From contig JAJDEH010000419.1 in the NCBI GenBank assembly GCA_029259935.1, positions 1 to 57,656 of the forward strand: 57,656 bases of DNA. The letters run 5' to 3'. Both the position numbers and the translations under genes were made by a program. Below, piece by piece: positions 17,954 through 26,710 of the stretch. Position 1 is the first letter of the stretch; each line of letters starts with the position of its first letter. This stretch comes from Planctomycetota bacterium (GTDB taxonomy: Bacteria > Planctomycetota > Planctomycetia > Pirellulales > Pirellulaceae). The notes under the pieces were generated by a model. The model was given only the letters and a program-made list of their open reading frames with translations, had not been told where the DNA came from and made no database searches.

Positions 17954-19249
17954 ATGTGGGTTAGGAAGCGAATTGACATCGAATGGTCGGACTTGGCGGC
18001 TGGAGTTCTCCAGTCGTTGTGGGGGAAGCCTCGTGCCGCGGCCCAACGAGAGATCGACCAGCAGTGGTTTGCATCGGACCACACGCTTCCTTGCCTTTCC
18101 ATTCGAACCGGCTTCGATTTGATGCTGCGGGTACTCGACCTGCCACCTGGCAGCGAAATACTGATGTCCGCGGTTACGATTGGCGATATGGTGCGAATCG
18201 TCGAGCATCATGGTCTCGTTCCCGTCCCTGTCGACTTGGACATGGACCGGTTGGCACCCAAGCTTGATAAGATGCGGCAAGCGATCACTCCCCGAACCAA
18301 GGCGATCGTGGTCGCCCATCTGTTTGGCAGTCGCGTGCCGATGGAACCGATCCTTGATATCGCCCGCGAACACGGGCTGATGGTCATAGAAGATTGCGCG
18401 CAAGCCTTTGTCGGTGAGAGCTATCGCGGCCATCCGGCCAGCGATGTGAGCATGTTCAGCTTTGGGCCTATTAAGACCGCCACGGCGCTGGGTGGTGCCG
18501 TGTTTGGCGTTCGCGACACTGAATTGCTGGCCCGTATGAGGTCGGCCTATGCCGAGTATCCGCTGCAAAGTCGGCTGACGTTTTTCCGCCGACTGCTCAA
18601 ATATTGTGGCATAAAGACGATTTCAACTCGCTGGTTCCTGGGAGCGGTCGCGAGCATGTGTCGCATGTTTGGCCGCGATCACGATGGACTGGCGAACCGA
18701 GTGGCGCGAGGATTCACCGGACCACGATTTTTTGAACAGATCCGCAAGCAACCGTCGACCACCCTGTTGGCGTTGCTCGGGCGCCGTGTGGCGCGGCTTG
18801 AGCAACATCGGCTTGAACTACGAAAGTCGCGGGGGCGATTGCTGGTGGAATTCCTTAACGGATCAGTGGTTCGGCCGGGTTGTCGCGCTGCGGACCACAC
18901 CCACTGGGTGTTCCCCGTGCAAGTCGAAGAGCCGCAACCCCTACTAGTGAGACTGTGGCAAGCCGGCTTCGACGCCACGCAGGGTCAGAGCCATTGTGTC
19001 GTCCCGCCGCCGAAGGATCGGCCGGAGCTGACGGCCGTCGAAGCCGAGCGTGTGATCGCCAAGACCGTGTTCCTGCCGTTCTCGGTCGAGATGCCGGTCT
19101 CATGCCTGGATCGGATGGCCGAAGTTGTCCGCGACGAGTGCCGACGTCCGCCGACCATTGCCGAAGCACGCGAACCGGCCGCCGCTACGGCGGATGAATT
19201 GTCCGCCGTCGAGCCTTCCTCCTCGGTTACGAACTCCGCTGTCGAATAA
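17954..19249 (+). CDS. DegT/DnrJ/EryC1/StrS-family PLP aminotransferase
   Basis: A 431-residue PLP-dependent enzyme of the sugar aminotransferase family. The core starts near residue 40 with LSIRTGFDLMLRVLDLPPGSEIL. PLP contacts are in AIVVAHLFGSRVPMEPI and MVIEDCAQAFVGE (the Asp that contacts the pyridine nitrogen), and the Schiff-base lysine is in MFSFGPIKTATALGGAVFG. Members transfer an amino group to keto-sugars or, in some cases, dehydrate them. No sugar-nucleotide gene lies beside it, so the substrate is open. The last 40 residues (after VRDECRRPPTIAEA) are a low-complexity Ala/Glu tail. The transporter gene starts 12 bases after its stop, implying an operon. Confidence 0.9.
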   Translation: MWVRKRIDIEWSDLAAGVLQSLWGKPRAAAQREIDQQWFASDHTLPCLSIRTGFDLMLRVLDLPPGSEILMSAVTIGDMVRIVEHHGLVPVPVDLDMDRLAPKLDKMRQAITPRTKAIVVAHLFGSRVPMEPILDIAREHGLMVIEDCAQAFVGESYRGHPASDVSMFSFGPIKTATALGGAVFGVRDTELLARMRSAYAEYPLQSRLTFFRRLLKYCGIKTISTRWFLGAVASMCRMFGRDHDGLANRVARGFTGPRFFEQIRKQPSTTLLALLGRRVARLEQHRLELRKSRGRLLVEFLNGSVVRPGCRAADHTHWVFPVQVEEPQPLLVRLWQAGFDATQGQSHCVVPPPKDRPELTAVEAERVIAKTVFLPFSVEMPVSCLDRMAEVVRDECRRPPTIAEAREPAAATADELSAVEPSSSVTNSAVE

Positions 19250-19260
19250 AGACTGCCGAA

Positions 19261-20685
19261 TTGCTCCGCGCGTTACTCTCCAATCCGAAGAATCTGGCGC
19301 TGGTGCTGGGGCCCCTGTTAGGCTGCTTGGCTTACGTGTCGCTCGCCTTCAGCGGCCAATCTCCGGAGATTTGCTGTACGGTCGCGGTTACGGTGTGGGT
19401 TGCTGTTTGGTGGGTTTTCGAACCCGTTCCCATTCCCGTCACTTCACTCATTCCTTTCGCCCTGCTGCCACTGGGCGGCGTGCTGTCGCACTCGCAAGTT
19501 TCCCAGGCTTATGGACACACGCTGATCATGCTGCTGATGGCGGGCTTCATTCTTTCCACCGCCATGGAAAAGAGCGGCGCGCATCGGCGAGTGGCCTTGA
19601 CCATGGTTCGCCTGATCGGGGGCGGAAGCGGACGGCGGCTGGTCCTGGGGTTCATGGTCGCTTCCGCCGTACTCTCGATGTGGATCTCCAATACGGCCAC
19701 CACCTTGATGCTACTGCCGGTTGCCATGGCCGTACTTGAGCAGAGCAAGGACAAAAAACAACTCGCGATTCCGCTGCTATTGGGAATCGCCTTCGCCGCC
19801 AATATTGGAGGAATTGGAACACCGGTCGGCACGCCGCCCAATGTGCTCTTCATGGCCCATTATCAGGAGTATACCGGCAAGACGTGGAGTTTCTTGGGCT
19901 GGATGAAGATTGGCGTTCCGATTGTGATCGTGATGGTTCCCGCAACCTGGTTCTGGCTCACCTGCAGACTACGACTGCGAGAATCGGTGATCATTCCACA
20001 CCCGGGCAAGTGGCGTCCGGAAGAGGTGCGTGTGTTGACGATCTTCGCCATCACTTCGCTGCTGTGGGTCACACGAGGCGAACCGCTTGGCGGTTGGGGC
20101 GGGCTGCTGGATCAATTGTGGCTACATCAAGGTAAAAGCCTGATCGGCGACAGTACGGTGGCGTTGGCGATGTGCGTGGTCATGTTTGTCGTTTCCAATG
20201 GCAAGGGCGGCAGGCTGCTGGATTGGGAAACCGCAGTGAAAGTACCTTGGGGATTATTGTTATTGTTCGCGGGCGGCATGGCGCTGGGCATGGCATTCAA
20301 AGAGTCGGGGTTGAGTATGCAAATTGGAACCTTGTTGTCGGGCGTGACGACGTGGAACGTCCTAGCGATGATTGTTGTCATTTGCCTGGTCATGACTTTC
20401 TTGACGGAAGTCACGTCGAACACCGCGACCACGAATCTGATGATGCCGATTCTAGCGGGAGCCGCCATGGCCACGGACGCACGGCAAGTTGCCCCCGAAC
20501 TGCTAATGGTGCCCGCCGCCATCAGCGCCAGTTGCGCCTTCATGTTGCCCGTCGCGACCGCCCCCAACGCGATCGTGTTTGGCACCGAGTACATCTCGAC
20601 GCGCGACATGGTTCGCAACGGCTTTATGCTCAACTTGATCGGCGCGGCAGTCATCACGATCGCGTGCTACTTTCTGTTGCGGTAG
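19261..20685 (+). CDS. SLC13/DASS-family sodium-carboxylate symporter
   Basis: A 474-residue inner-membrane transporter with about 11-12 hydrophobic segments. The divalent anion:sodium symporter signature appears twice, as expected from the internal repeat: WISNTATTLMLLPVAMAV and TSNTATTNLMMPILAGAA. The SNT triplets in each form the sodium and carboxylate sites. IGTPVGTPPNVLF and MLPVATAPNAIVFG are further conserved stretches. The family imports C4-C5 di- and tricarboxylates, or sulfate, with sodium. A TTG at 19261 is taken as start because no ATG precedes the first membrane segment, and the previous stop is only 11 bases upstream, favouring translational coupling. Confidence 0.93.
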   Translation: MLRALLSNPKNLALVLGPLLGCLAYVSLAFSGQSPEICCTVAVTVWVAVWWVFEPVPIPVTSLIPFALLPLGGVLSHSQVSQAYGHTLIMLLMAGFILSTAMEKSGAHRRVALTMVRLIGGGSGRRLVLGFMVASAVLSMWISNTATTLMLLPVAMAVLEQSKDKKQLAIPLLLGIAFAANIGGIGTPVGTPPNVLFMAHYQEYTGKTWSFLGWMKIGVPIVIVMVPATWFWLTCRLRLRESVIIPHPGKWRPEEVRVLTIFAITSLLWVTRGEPLGGWGGLLDQLWLHQGKSLIGDSTVALAMCVVMFVVSNGKGGRLLDWETAVKVPWGLLLLFAGGMALGMAFKESGLSMQIGTLLSGVTTWNVLAMIVVICLVMTFLTEVTSNTATTNLMMPILAGAAMATDARQVAPELLMVPAAISASCAFMLPVATAPNAIVFGTEYISTRDMVRNGFMLNLIGAAVITIACYFLLR

Positions 20686-20751
20686 GTCGCGGTCCGTCGC
20701 GCGAGATCGCACGGAATCCGCATTCCGAACAAGTGAACAGGTTGTGAGTGA

Positions 20752-21357
20752 ATGAGTCAAAGCAGTGGCGAATTCTCGCAAGTCCGGCGGAACTTATTGG
20801 AGGGGCGAATTGACCGACATTGCGCTCGCGGAACCCTCTCTTCCGAGGCACCGGCGGTCTTGTTTCCAGGCGCGTTCAACCCGCTGCACGATGGCCATTG
20901 GGAAATCACCCGGTTGTCAGCCCACTTGTTAAATGCCCCGGTGCATTTTGAAATTTCTATAACAAATGTCGACAAGGCCGACCTGGATCAATTTGAAATC
21001 GAGTCGCGGCTTTCCCAGTTCAACGAAACCGACAGGGTGTGGCTGACCCGGGCACCGACGTTTGTCGAGAAGGCGCGGCTCTTTCCCGGCGTGACGTTTC
21101 TCGTCGGAGCCGACACGATTCAGCGAATCGGCGACCCGAAATACTACGGCGGCAGCGAGCAGTCCATGGTTGCCGCCATAACACGAATCGCCGAGCAAGA
21201 CTGCCGCTTCCTGGTCTTCGGCCGAACCTTGCCCGCGGAGTTCATGGTGCTAAGTCAACTTGAATTGCCACCTGAACTTAGCCAGCTTTGCAACGAAGTT
21301 ACCCAGCAGCAATTCCGAAATGACATTTCATCATCGGCGATTCGAAAACGCAAATGA
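20752..21357 (+). CDS. NadD/NMNAT-like nucleotidyltransferase
   Basis: A 201-residue cytidylyltransferase-fold protein. The nucleotide-binding core is LFPGAFNPLHDGHWEI, with the HxGH motif as HDGH, preceded by an extra 35 or so residues. FLVGADTIQRIGDPKYYGG and the C-terminal ISSSAIRKRK (the family S/T-S-x-x-R motif) complete the signature. It should transfer an AMP or similar group to a phosphorylated substrate, by analogy with nicotinate or nicotinamide mononucleotide adenylyltransferases. Overall sequence is not that of housekeeping NadD, so the substrate is uncertain. It follows the transporter by 66 bases and converges on purN with 32 bases between stops. Confidence 0.8.
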   Translation: MSQSSGEFSQVRRNLLEGRIDRHCARGTLSSEAPAVLFPGAFNPLHDGHWEITRLSAHLLNAPVHFEISITNVDKADLDQFEIESRLSQFNETDRVWLTRAPTFVEKARLFPGVTFLVGADTIQRIGDPKYYGGSEQSMVAAITRIAEQDCRFLVFGRTLPAEFMVLSQLELPPELSQLCNEVTQQQFRNDISSSAIRKRK

Positions 21358-21389
21358 CCCTGCCGCGATCGCCCAGCGACCGAAGGGAA

Positions 21390-22022
21390 CTAGCCAATCA
21401 TCACTCGCCGGCCTTCGACGCGTACTTTGCCATTTGCGATCAGATTGATCGCTTTCGGATAGGCGAGGCACTCTTGGTCGAACACGCGTTTGGCCAAAGA
21501 TTCCACCGTATCGCTGGAGAGTACGGGCACGGTCTGCTGTAGAATGATGGGACCGTGATCGTATACGTCGTCGACGAAATGAACCGTGCAACCGCTGACT
21601 TTGACGCCGTAATCCAACACGGCTTGATGTACTCGGCTTCCATAGAATCCCTGGCCGCAAAAACCGGGGATCAAACCGGGGTGGATGTTGGTCACCCGAT
21701 TCTCGAAGTCGGGCGGAATCAATACGTGTTTCAAAAACCCGCCCATGACTACCAGTTCCACGCCTAGCTCGCGGCAGGGTCCGAACACCGCCTCGGAAAA
21801 TTCTTGGGGCGTGGCGAAGGACTTCTGCTTTGCAACGTGCGTCGGTATCGCCCGCTCTTGGGCGAACGGCAAGCCGCCCGCCTTGGAATTGCTGGACACG
21901 ACAAGTTTGACATCAGCATGCAGCGAGTCGGCGTCGATACGCGCGATCAGATTCTTTAACGTGGTACCTCCGCCGGAGATGAGAACGGCAATCGGCAGCG
22001 GTGTGGAGGTTGGATCTGTCAT
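21390..22022 (-). CDS. purN: Phosphoribosylglycinamide formyltransferase
   Basis: PurN transfers a formyl group from 10-formyltetrahydrofolate to glycinamide ribonucleotide, the third step of purine synthesis. The 210-residue length is normal. The GAR-binding loop is LISGGGTTLKNLI near the N-terminus. Catalytic N112 and H114 lie in TNIHPGLIPGFCGQGFYG, and the catalytic Asp is in HFVDDVYDHGPII (D151/D152). No other pur gene is adjacent. ileS lies upstream on the same strand, separated by 64 bases that include part of a twin-hairpin repeat. Confidence 0.95.
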   Translation of the reverse strand: MTDPTSTPLPIAVLISGGGTTLKNLIARIDADSLHADVKLVVSSNSKAGGLPFAQERAIPTHVAKQKSFATPQEFSEAVFGPCRELGVELVVMGGFLKHVLIPPDFENRVTNIHPGLIPGFCGQGFYGSRVHQAVLDYGVKVSGCTVHFVDDVYDHGPIILQQTVPVLSSDTVESLAKRVFDQECLAYPKAINLIANGKVRVEGRRVMIG

Positions 22023-22070
22023 GGCTTGGCAACACGGTACGACGGATTTTGGATGCCGTCGAATTCAGTC

Positions 22071-22118
22071 ACTGATCGCTTGGCGGTCATGGCGTTTTGT
22101 TCGTGGAGCGAACAACGA
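22071..22118. repeat. Twin-hairpin repeat, copy 1
   Basis: Hairpin 1 is TGATCGC-TTG-GCGGTCA (22073-22089, one G-T pair). Hairpin 2 is GTTCGT-GGA-GCGAAC (about 22099-22113), followed by AACGACG. This copy overlaps the 3' end of ileS: the ileS stop codon (22087-22089) lies inside hairpin 1, and hairpin 2 encodes its last residues. It belongs with the copies at about 38197 and 53302. Confidence 0.7.
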
Positions 22119-25100
22119 CGTACAACGTCAAACTAAACTCCGAGATTGTGTGCTCGACGCCTTCGCCAGCAAGTGGATCGAACGACAGCTTCTCGGTGAG
22201 CGTTTCCCGTTGGATGTGTTCGAGGTTTTCGCTGATCGCTGCCGTCAGGTCGTCGCTCTCCGTTACGAAACCTACTTCGATTCGATCTTGGTAGTCGCAC
22301 TCCAACTGCTTGCGGCGATCTTGAATCAGTCGGACCAGGTCGTTGGCGTATCCCTCGCGGATCAGCGCGGGAGTAAGCTCCGTCGACAAGACCACGACGC
22401 AGCCTTTTCCCTGCGCGGCGGACCAGCCTTCCTTTGCTTCCAGTCGAATTTGAATGTCTTCTGAATCCAGCGCGACGGTATCACCGTCAATGTTCAGTAC
22501 GATTTTCTCGTTGGCCTGCATCTCCGCCAGCAGTGTCCCTCCGTCCGCCGCGGCCAGTGACTTCTTAACGGCTGGCATCAGCTTGCCGACACGCGGCCCC
22601 AGCCGCTTAAAGTTCGGTTGCACTTGATAGGTGATGTACTTTTCCGCGTCGGATGTGTACTCGATCTGTTTGACGTTCAACTCCTTGCAGAGCAGTTCAT
22701 CGTGATCTTCCAGCCAGCTTTGATGAGTATCATCGACCAAGATTACCTCGACGTTGGCCAGCGGTTGTCGAACCTTGAGCTTCGCTTCCATGCGCGCGCT
22801 GCGTCCCAGCGAAGCAACTTCGCGCAGGAGAGCCATTTGTTTGGAAAGCAATTCATCGACCGCGCCCGGACTTGCCGTCGGGTAGTCGCATAGGTGAACG
22901 CTTTCCACCGCGTCGTCAAGTACGCCAACTAGGTTCTGCCACAAGTGCTCGGCCAGAAACGGCGTGAACGGAGCGATCAGTTTCGTGGTCGTGACCAGGC
23001 ATTCGTACATGGTCCAATAGGCGTCGAGTTTTTCTTGATCCTGCTTCTCCGCGCTCCAGAACCGATCGCGGCTACGCCGTACATACCAATTGCTCAACGA
23101 TTCGACGAATTCGTTCAGCGCCGTGCAGGCGGCGTAGTTATCGTAAGCATCCATTCGCTCGACGACGGTGGCGATCGCTCGATTCAATTCGCTCAGCACC
23201 CAGCGGTCGAGTTCGCCACGCTCGTCTAGCGGCCGATAGCCGTCTCCCGATGCGAGCACGCCGGCATCAACTTGCCCGGCATCGTTGATCGATTTCCCGG
23301 GATCGAATTCATCGATATTGGCGTAAATGACGAAGAAGCTGTAGCAGTTCCACAGTCGCAGCAGAAACTCGGGAATGCTCTCCTTAATCGTCCGCTCGCT
23401 ATAGATGATCGAATTCCACGGCGCTTGATTGGCGAAGAAATACCATCGCAAGGCGTCCGCGCCGTAGTTATCGAAAATCTCTTGCGGACTGCGATAGTTC
23501 CGCAAGCTCTTTGACATCTTGCCGATCTTCTTGACGTACTTGTCACCCGATGCTTCGCGGGCGTCTTCTTCCGACAGCGTGCGTTTGGAGGAATCGTTGC
23601 TGTCTTCCCACCATTCGGCCAGCATCAATCCCAGGACGATGCAGTTCTGATACGGATGCGGGAATTCAAACTTCGGCGTCTCCGCGTCCTCTTGATCATC
23701 GCCGAACAGCATCGTGCTGATTGCCATCAGGCTATAAAACCATCCTCGAGTCTGGTCGAGCGCTTCACTGATGAACTGAGCGGGAAACTGTTCCTTGAAT
23801 CGATCTTGGTTTTCGCGCGGGTAGCCCCATTGGGCAAACGGCATCGCGCCGCTGTCGTACCAACAGTCAATCACTTCGGTGACCCGTTTCATTCGCGCAC
23901 CGTCGGCGAAGGGCGAATCGTAGGTCACTTCGTCGATGTACGGTTTGTGCACCCGCAAATCGTCAGGCAGGTCGGGGTTGCCTTTCTTTGCCTGCTCCCA
24001 AACTTCCGTTCCTTGCACACCCGGTTTGGCGAGCAGTTCGTCGTAGCTGTCGACGGCTTCCTTTTCTCCTGTTTCGCCGCAGACCCAGATTGGCAAAGGC
24101 GTGCCCCAGTAGCGTTCGCGGGACAGTGCCCAATCGACATTGGTCTCCAGAAAGTTACCCATGCGACCGGCTTTGATGTGCTCCGGCAGCCAGTTGACTT
24201 GTTGGTTGTTGGCCAGCATCCGATCCTTGAACTGAGTCGTGCGGATGAACCAACTTCGGCGCGGATATTGGATCAGCGGATCTTCGTCGGCCCGCCAACA
24301 AAACGGATACTGGTGAATGTATTGCTCGCGGTGATACAGCAAATTGCGGTCACGCAATTCGCGGGCCAGGTCTTTGTCGGCCTCCTTAACCCAGCGACCT
24401 TGATACTCGCCAGCGTCCGCCGTGAAGGTCCCGTCGGGGGCAACGGCGTTGATCAACTCGGGGCCCTCGCCGTCGACGAACCGCTGCTGTTCTTCCAGCA
24501 ACACATCGTAGTCGACTTCGCCAAAGGCAGGCGCTTGATGAACCAGGCCGGTGCCGCTTTCCACCGTGACAAAGTCAGCAGGAACAACCCGCCAAGCAAC
24601 GTGCTGGCTGCCGCCCTCTTTTAGTGTGCCGGTTTTGTCCTTTTGTGACGGGTAGTAATAGTCGAACGGGGGAACGTATCGCTTGCCGATCAGGTCGCTG
24701 CCCTTACAAGTCGACTCGACCGTCAGTTCCCGTTTCACTTTGCCCGCGATGGTTTCGACCAGATCCTTGGCCAAGATCAACTTCTGCCCGGATTCGGAAT
24801 CAACGACGGTGGCGTATTCCAGGTCTTTCCGTGCGGCGGCAAATTGGTTGCTGGGTAATGTCCAAGGGGTTGTCGTCCACACCAGCAGCGAAGTTTCAGG
24901 TTCATCCACCAGTGGAAAGCGGACATAGACACTCGGATCGGCTACTTCTCGGTAGCCTTGTCCGACTTCGCCGGCGGAAAGCGCCGTGCCGCCTTGAGCC
25001 CACCACCAAACGATCTTATGCCCCTGGTACAACAAGCCGCGATCAAACAAATTCTTCAGCGACCACCAGACGCTTTCGACATAACTCTGGTGATAGGTAA

Positions 25101-25560
25101 CATAAGCTTCGTCGAGGTGGATCCAGAATCCCAGCCGTTCGGTCAGCCGCTCCCATTCCTTCATGTACCGCCAGACACTCTGTTGGCACTTTTGAATGAA
25201 GGGCTCGACGCCGTAGTTTTCGATTTCTTCCTTCGAGTGGATTCCGAGTTCTTTGCAGACCTCAACTTCGACCGGTAACCCATGCGTATCCCAGCCGGCT
25301 TTTCGTTCGCAAAAGTAGCCCCGCATGGTGCGGTAGCGGGGAAACAAATCCTTGATCGCGCGAGTCAGGCAATGGCCGGGGTGCGGCATCCCGTTAGCCG
25401 TTGGCGGGCCTTCATAGAAGACGAATCTTGGCGAACCGCTACGGCGCTCCAGCGACTTCTCATAAATGCCGTGTTCTTTCCAGAGTTGAAGTATTTCCTC
25501 TTCCAACGCGGGAAAGTCGGCACCGCCGGGCACGGGGTCAAACATGAGGCGCGGGTCCAA
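22087..25560 (-). CDS. ileS: Isoleucyl-tRNA synthetase (type 2-like)
   Basis: IleRS charges tRNA-Ile with isoleucine and edits valine. At 1157 residues it is longer than typical type 1 bacterial enzymes and matches the eukaryote-like type 2 form. The class I HIGH motif is HPGH at 60-63, in [34 protein letters not shown] follows. The KMSKS loop is intact at 681-685 ([10 protein letters not shown]). The editing domain (about 190-400) includes [13 protein letters not shown]. The anticodon-binding domain (about 770-930) shows [14 protein letters not shown]-terminal extension of roughly 200 residues ends inside a repeat, so the final residues (VVRSTNKTP) come from repeat DNA. Confidence 0.97.
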   Translation of the reverse strand: MDPRLMFDPVPGGADFPALEEEILQLWKEHGIYEKSLERRSGSPRFVFYEGPPTANGMPHPGHCLTRAIKDLFPRYRTMRGYFCERKAGWDTHGLPVEVEVCKELGIHSKEEIENYGVEPFIQKCQQSVWRYMKEWERLTERLGFWIHLDEAYVTYHQSYVESVWWSLKNLFDRGLLYQGHKIVWWWAQGGTALSAGEVGQGYREVADPSVYVRFPLVDEPETSLLVWTTTPWTLPSNQFAAARKDLEYATVVDSESGQKLILAKDLVETIAGKVKRELTVESTCKGSDLIGKRYVPPFDYYYPSQKDKTGTLKEGGSQHVAWRVVPADFVTVESGTGLVHQAPAFGEVDYDVLLEEQQRFVDGEGPELINAVAPDGTFTADAGEYQGRWVKEADKDLARELRDRNLLYHREQYIHQYPFCWRADEDPLIQYPRRSWFIRTTQFKDRMLANNQQVNWLPEHIKAGRMGNFLETNVDWALSRERYWGTPLPIWVCGETGEKEAVDSYDELLAKPGVQGTEVWEQAKKGNPDLPDDLRVHKPYIDEVTYDSPFADGARMKRVTEVIDCWYDSGAMPFAQWGYPRENQDRFKEQFPAQFISEALDQTRGWFYSLMAISTMLFGDDQEDAETPKFEFPHPYQNCIVLGLMLAEWWEDSNDSSKRTLSEEDAREASGDKYVKKIGKMSKSLRNYRSPQEIFDNYGADALRWYFFANQAPWNSIIYSERTIKESIPEFLLRLWNCYSFFVIYANIDEFDPGKSINDAGQVDAGVLASGDGYRPLDERGELDRWVLSELNRAIATVVERMDAYDNYAACTALNEFVESLSNWYVRRSRDRFWSAEKQDQEKLDAYWTMYECLVTTTKLIAPFTPFLAEHLWQNLVGVLDDAVESVHLCDYPTASPGAVDELLSKQMALLREVASLGRSARMEAKLKVRQPLANVEVILVDDTHQSWLEDHDELLCKELNVKQIEYTSDAEKYITYQVQPNFKRLGPRVGKLMPAVKKSLAAADGGTLLAEMQANEKIVLNIDGDTVALDSEDIQIRLEAKEGWSAAQGKGCVVVLSTELTPALIREGYANDLVRLIQDRRKQLECDYQDRIEVGFVTESDDLTAAISENLEHIQRETLTEKLSFDPLAGEGVEHTISEFSLTLYVVVRSTNKTP

Positions 25561-25730
25561 TCGAATGGATTATTTGAACGAAACGGATGAGTAGACCACG
25601 GAGATCTGTTTATTGCAATTGCAAGACAGTCTCAGGAGGGCAAAAGGTTCGCCAAACAGCCAGGTTGGCTGCCTGTGATTTTATCGGTGGGGCTTGTACT
25701 GGCGGCGCGTCGCATAAGTGAGCCAGTCGG

Positions 25731-26054
25731 TCACTCCTTTTCCGGCTCGGCCTCTTCGGCGGGTTCCGCCTCTTCATCCTCTTCGCCTTCGAACTCGCCG
25801 TCAAAATCGCCATCGGGAAATTCGTCGTCGGATTCGGCCTCGCCAAAGTCCTGCTCGATTTCGTATTCGTCCTCCAGTTCTTCTTCGAAATCGTCGTCGA
25901 AGTCGTCATCGAAGTCGTCTTCATCGAAATCATCGCCTTCGCCGTCTTCGTCAAAGTCAGACAGCTCGGCATCGCACCACGCCGGCCGTGGATCAATCGA
26001 CAAGTTCCACTCGGGTGAAGTGACCTGGATTTCGCACTGAGGAATTAACATCAT
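25731..26054 (-). CDS. Acidic low-complexity protein
   Basis: A 107-residue protein. The first 30 residues are ordinary (MMLIPQCEIQVTSPEWNLSI, then DPRPAWCDAELSD). The rest is almost entirely Asp and Glu with Phe and Gly, in runs such as DFDEDDFDDDFDDDFEEE. The pI must be very low. There is no signal peptide or known domain. Short acidic proteins with this pattern recur in planctomycetes and may act as chaperones, DNA mimics or metal buffers, but no function is established. The repeated GA-rich codons also create long false frames on the opposite strand. It is upstream of ileS on the same strand, with 170 bases between. Confidence 0.65.
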   Translation of the reverse strand: MMLIPQCEIQVTSPEWNLSIDPRPAWCDAELSDFDEDGEGDDFDEDDFDDDFDDDFEEELEDEYEIEQDFGEAESDDEFPDGDFDGEFEGEEDEEAEPAEEAEPEKE

Positions 26055-26710
26055 TCCTGATTCTCTCCCAACTGTTGGATAAACCTATTGGACGCGCCCC
26101 TTCGCGAGGAAAGGAGCGGGATCTGGATTTGATAATTGTGGGCTCTCGGCCCGTCAAAGTCATTTGGGCAAACGAGCATAGCTACCCCAAGCGTGCAGGT
26201 TTGTCAATAAAGCCTGGGTCCGCCGATTCCATCCCGTTTCTGGGAAGAGAGGGGAAGATTGTCTTCCCCCTTGCCAAGGGGGAGCTAGCGGAGGCCGAAT
26301 ACGCGGTCTGATGTCGCACGGAGCGGATGCAGACGAACGAGACCAACAGAGGGCAAAATCATTGGCGATTTTTATGCATTCCGGCCCGCCCGTTGGCATT
26401 TGCGATGCCGAAGCCGTGGCCCGTAATTTCGCACGGCGCCATCTGGGCATTTGAAGTTCGGCCTCGCCTCGGATTTGGACCATCGTTTGGCTGCGATAAC
26501 CGGCTCCCGCTGGTCGGTAAAATACGTGGCTCAAGATGACCATTCGTGCATCTCAAAATCAGACTCGCGAGGCGCATCGCCGACTCCTGGGCACTTGGCG
26601 GGATTCTGCTATTCCTCGTCAGCGGTCGCGGTTCTGAGTACAATGAATTCGCGGGTTTATGATGGATCCGCCTCCCGCCTAACCATCCCCCCCTCTTGAA
26701 AGCATCTGAC
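26055..26710. other. Intergenic region with a dispersed repeat
   Basis: About 650 bases lie between the divergent acidic-protein and thioredoxin-fold genes. Open frames here read through the GGGGAAGA/CCCCCTT repeat and give peptides such as PPLAPPWQGG, the usual sign of a translated planctomycete repeat. No gene is supported. Confidence 0.5.
26251..26282. repeat. Overlapping alternative hairpins
   Basis: GGGGAAGA-TTG-TCTTCCCC (26251-26269, 8 perfect pairs) overlaps CCCCCTT-GCC-AAGGGGG (26266-26282, 7 perfect pairs). They share a run of C residues, so only one can form at a time. The second hairpin matches the core of the element at 29-46. Confidence 0.6.

Noticed and set aside
17479..18102. 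207-residue minus-strand frame upstream of the kinase
   Set aside because: Overlaps the well-supported aminotransferase start and has no recognisable sequence.
25675..26040. Ser-rich plus-strand frame opposite the acidic protein
   Set aside because: A Ser/Lys low-complexity product of the complementary Asp/Glu codons.
26075..26311. 78-residue plus-strand frame
   Set aside because: Its last third is a translation of the hairpin repeat at 26251-26282.
26160..26543. 127-residue minus-strand frame
   Set aside because: Contains PPLAPPWQGG, a translated dispersed repeat.
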